A DNA stretch of 64,000 nucleotides, from the NCBI GenBank assembly GCA_963665935.1, contig OY762510.1, forward strand, positions 310,001 through 374,000. Reading direction: 5' to 3'. The DNA is from Syntrophus sp963665935 (GTDB lineage Bacteria > Desulfobacterota > Syntrophia > Syntrophales > Syntrophaceae). The notes below the pieces were generated by a model. That model saw nothing but the letters and a program-made list of their open reading frames with translations. It searched no databases and was not told where the DNA came from. The position numbers and the translations under genes were made by a program. How positions within the stretch are numbered: position 1 is the stretch's first letter; each line of letters opens with the position of its first letter. Below, piece by piece: positions 60,639 to 64,000 of this stretch.

Positions 60639-62204
<1,566 letters not shown>

Positions 62205-62314
62205 GATATCCTTTTCAGGGAATCTTATTCCCCTCGTTTACTTCTTAAAACGGGCCCACAAATCTATTATCCCACTATATAATTTCCAAAGAACTGGTTA
62301 GAAGCAAGGGTCGA

Positions 62315-62344
62315 CTTATAATCTATTATCAAACCCCTTGTCAA
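62315..62344 (-). promoter_or_regulatory. Promoter of rRNA operon copy 2
   Basis: On the minus strand TTGACA (62339-62344), 18-bp spacer, TATAAG (62315-62320). The -10 and leader are shared with copy 1, while the spacer and upstream sequence are unrelated, so the two promoters differ in spacing and upstream context. Confidence 0.68.
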
Positions 62345-62513
62345 GAAATTTATCTCTTTTTTAAAGCGCTGTCAATCATGATTTTATATGAACAGCCTTT
62401 TTCAAAGAATCCCTAACCGCAACCATTGCCTTCAACGCTTTGGAGAATGAAGGCGTTATTTGCGGAAGGAGGCGCTTTGTACCTTTTCGGCCTTTATCTG
62501 TCAAGGACTTTTT

Positions 62514-63803
62514 CTATTTTTTTTCTTCAACCTTGACAATCATGTATTTTTTCTTGCCTTTTCTCAATCTTATGTGACCATCGCCATCTAAATGATCTGT
62601 TGATATGAGAGCATCGAAGGCAGGAATAGGTTCATCATTCATATAACCGCCGCCCTGAGCAATCAGCCTCCGGGCCTCGCCTTTCGAACTACACAAACCG
62701 CACTCATATACAAGCTCGTACGCCGGGATCCCCTGGGCAAGCTCATCCCATGTTTTCGTAATGGATGGTATGGCGGAAGCTTCTTTTGCAACTTGACCGC
62801 GGGGAATCGCACTTGAGGGCATCAGGGACGGATCCATCACTTTTTCCCCGAACGCGGCAACCGATGCCTGCCATGCCACAATCGCCGCGTCCTCACCATG
62901 GGTGATTCGAGTCGCTTCAAAAGCCAGGATCGCCTTTGCCATATTCAACTCTTTATCACTCAAGGATTTCGCTTGATTGACCTCTTCCATGGGCAGGAAG
63001 GTAAACAAAGCGAGAAATTTCCCAACATCCGCATCGTCCGTATTGATCCAGTATTGATAGTAGTCATATGGCGAGGTCATTTCAGGATCAAGCCATATAG
63101 TGCCCTTTTCCGTTTTGCCCATTTTTTGACCTGTTGCCGTCGTAAACAAAGGGAAAGTCATGCTCTGGGCAGTTTTTCCTTCGATTCTCCTGATAAGATC
63201 GACTCCGGCCAGCATATTCCCCCACTGATCATTTCCACCCATTTGCATGACGCATTCATGATTCTGAAACAGGTGTAAAAAATCGTAGGCTTGCAGAAGC
63301 ATATAGTTAAATTCTATGAAGCTTAACCCCTTCTCCAGGCGGATCTTGTAGCTTTCCGCAGCAAGCATCTTGTTCACGCTGAAGTGACGCCCGATATCGC
63401 GTAAAAAACCGATGTAGTTCAAGTTCGTTAACCAGTCGGCATTATTGAGCATCAGTGCTTTTTGATCCTCAAAGTCCAGATACCGGCTGAATTGCTTTCG
63501 TAAGCATTGGGCATTAAAATCAATGGTTTCTCGCGACAATACCTGACGCATCTCCGTTTTTCCACTCGGATCTCCGATCAGAGCGGTTCCGGCGCCGACA
63601 AGTGCAATAGGCCGGTGACCATTCCTTTGCAGATGAACAAGGGCCATAATAGGAACCAGGCTTCCGATATGCAGGCTGGTCGCCGTAGGATCGAAACCAA
63701 TGTAGCAGGTGAGTGGCTTTTCAAGGGCTTTTCTTACTTCCGTTTCATCGGTAACCTGTTCGATAAAGCCTCTTTCCAGAAAGACATCATATACGTTTTT
63801 CAA
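62514..63803 (-). CDS. tyrS: Tyrosyl-tRNA synthetase
   Basis: 429 aa class I synthetase charging tRNA-Tyr. The Rossmann fold carries HIGS (residues 45-48, the HIGH motif), TALIGDPSGKTEMR, QMGGNDQWGNMLAG and KMGKTEKGTIWLD as the KMSKS-type loop. The C-terminal S4-like RNA-binding domain (SSKGEARRLIAQGGGYMNDE, then DGHIRLRKGKKKYMIVKV) is complete. Start ATG at 63803. It is oriented toward the rRNA operons and ends 169 bp before the copy-2 promoter. No T-box leader is seen upstream. Confidence 0.97.
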   Translation of the reverse strand: MKNVYDVFLERGFIEQVTDETEVRKALEKPLTCYIGFDPTATSLHIGSLVPIMALVHLQRNGHRPIALVGAGTALIGDPSGKTEMRQVLSRETIDFNAQCLRKQFSRYLDFEDQKALMLNNADWLTNLNYIGFLRDIGRHFSVNKMLAAESYKIRLEKGLSFIEFNYMLLQAYDFLHLFQNHECVMQMGGNDQWGNMLAGVDLIRRIEGKTAQSMTFPLFTTATGQKMGKTEKGTIWLDPEMTSPYDYYQYWINTDDADVGKFLALFTFLPMEEVNQAKSLSDKELNMAKAILAFEATRITHGEDAAIVAWQASVAAFGEKVMDPSLMPSSAIPRGQVAKEASAIPSITKTWDELAQGIPAYELVYECGLCSSKGEARRLIAQGGGYMNDEPIPAFDALISTDHLDGDGHIRLRKGKKKYMIVKVEEKK

Positions 63804-63872
63804 AGTTAACTCTCCGATATATCTTCTAAAATAAGTGTATCAGGATCGATCCTTTCTGCAATTCTTCCCATA

Positions 63873-64000
63873 TCAGGAATCCAGACGGACACTCAGGCGT
63901 TGAATCCTTGAGCATTTACCATCCTTCTCATTAACATCGAACATAACCCCCTGCAGCCTGACATCCCCTTTTGCCACATCAAATCTATTGGGAATCTGAT
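63873..64000 (-). CDS. 3' end of an unidentified gene (runs off the window)
   Basis: The minus frame from the window edge reads QIPNRFDVAKGDVRLQGVM, then FDVNEKDGKC and RLSVRLDS, and stops at the TGA at 63873-63875. About 42 C-terminal residues are visible. The alternating pattern looks like real beta-rich coding sequence, but the family is not recognisable from this piece. It lies 69 bp upstream of tyrS in the same direction and may be co-transcribed. Confidence 0.45.
   Translation of the reverse strand, partial: QIPNRFDVAKGDVRLQGVMFDVNEKDGKCSRIQRLSVRLDS

Noticed and set aside
62420..62450. Hairpin after tyrS (GCCTTCA/TTGAAGGC)
   Set aside because: Large loop and no T-run; too weak to call a terminator.

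Overview
The window looks like a chromosomal segment of a Gram-negative anaerobe of the deltaproteobacterial lineage (Desulfobacterota), most plausibly a Syntrophus-like member of the Syntrophales. That placement is inference. It rests on outer-membrane machinery (two-partner secretion, Skp/OmpH, LolA-like and BamE-like lipoproteins), an adenosylcobalamin-dependent ribonucleotide reductase, acyl-CoA dehydrogenase plus AMP-forming acyl-CoA ligase, PEP-CTERM-type surface proteins and the general look of the 16S rRNA. No plasmid or phage backbone is visible.

Layout. 0-9.7 kb: a secreted protein with two FN3-like repeats, a DUF488 remnant, a membrane PAS protein, ruvB-queH, a DUF364 protein and a methyltransferase, a GGDEF-like remnant, an IS1634-type insertion sequence, a PEP-CTERM protein and a small hypothetical. 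9.8-16 kb: a leftward operon of an intact ketosynthase (KS-alpha), a KS-like partner that lost all catalytic residues (KS-beta/chain-length-factor-like), an acyl ligase, an acyl-CoA dehydrogenase and two BamE-like lipoproteins. 16.2-25.3 kb: Skp, then a two-partner secretion operon (TpsB, SapC-like, TPR protein, giant repeat-rich TpsA). 25.4-34.5 kb: a second fatty-acid/polyketide-like locus resembling aryl-polyene clusters (hotdog dehydratase, ketoreductase, LolA-like, DUF3261 lipoprotein, CrtI-like oxidoreductase, ACP, a third KS, PlsC-type acyltransferase, amidohydrolase) with a divergent acyl/aryl ligase.

34.6-39 kb: dodecin, class II ribonucleotide reductase behind a promoter with two NrdR-box-like sites, a VOC/epimerase-like protein, YjbQ and a second PEP-CTERM protein. 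39.4-42.4 kb: a graveyard of frameshifted and truncated genes (GNAT, MFS, an unidentified gene, xanthine-dehydrogenase FAD subunit). 42.4-48.9 kb: a FecR-like lipoprotein ending in six 38-residue cysteine repeats with a partner membrane protein, an L,D-transpeptidase/VanX fusion, tRNA-Arg(CCT), a glycosyltransferase-cupin fusion and a small lipoprotein. 48.9-51.4 kb: initiator tRNA-Met and a more A+T-rich yebC-ruvC-ruvA block.

51.5-62.3 kb: two complete rRNA operons (16S-tRNA-Ile-tRNA-Ala-23S-5S, all leftward) in direct tandem, apparently identical over about 5.34 kb and separated by only 147 bp; each has its own promoter. The window closes with tyrS and the 3' end of an unidentified gene.

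The most interesting content is the pair of lipid/polyene-type loci flanking the two-partner secretion operon. Between them they encode three ketosynthase-fold proteins, ACP, reductase, dehydratase, two ligases, a desaturase-like flavoenzyme and envelope lipoproteins, which suggests an uncharacterised envelope-targeted acyl or polyene product. All functional statements are from reading the sequence; no database search or structure prediction was run.
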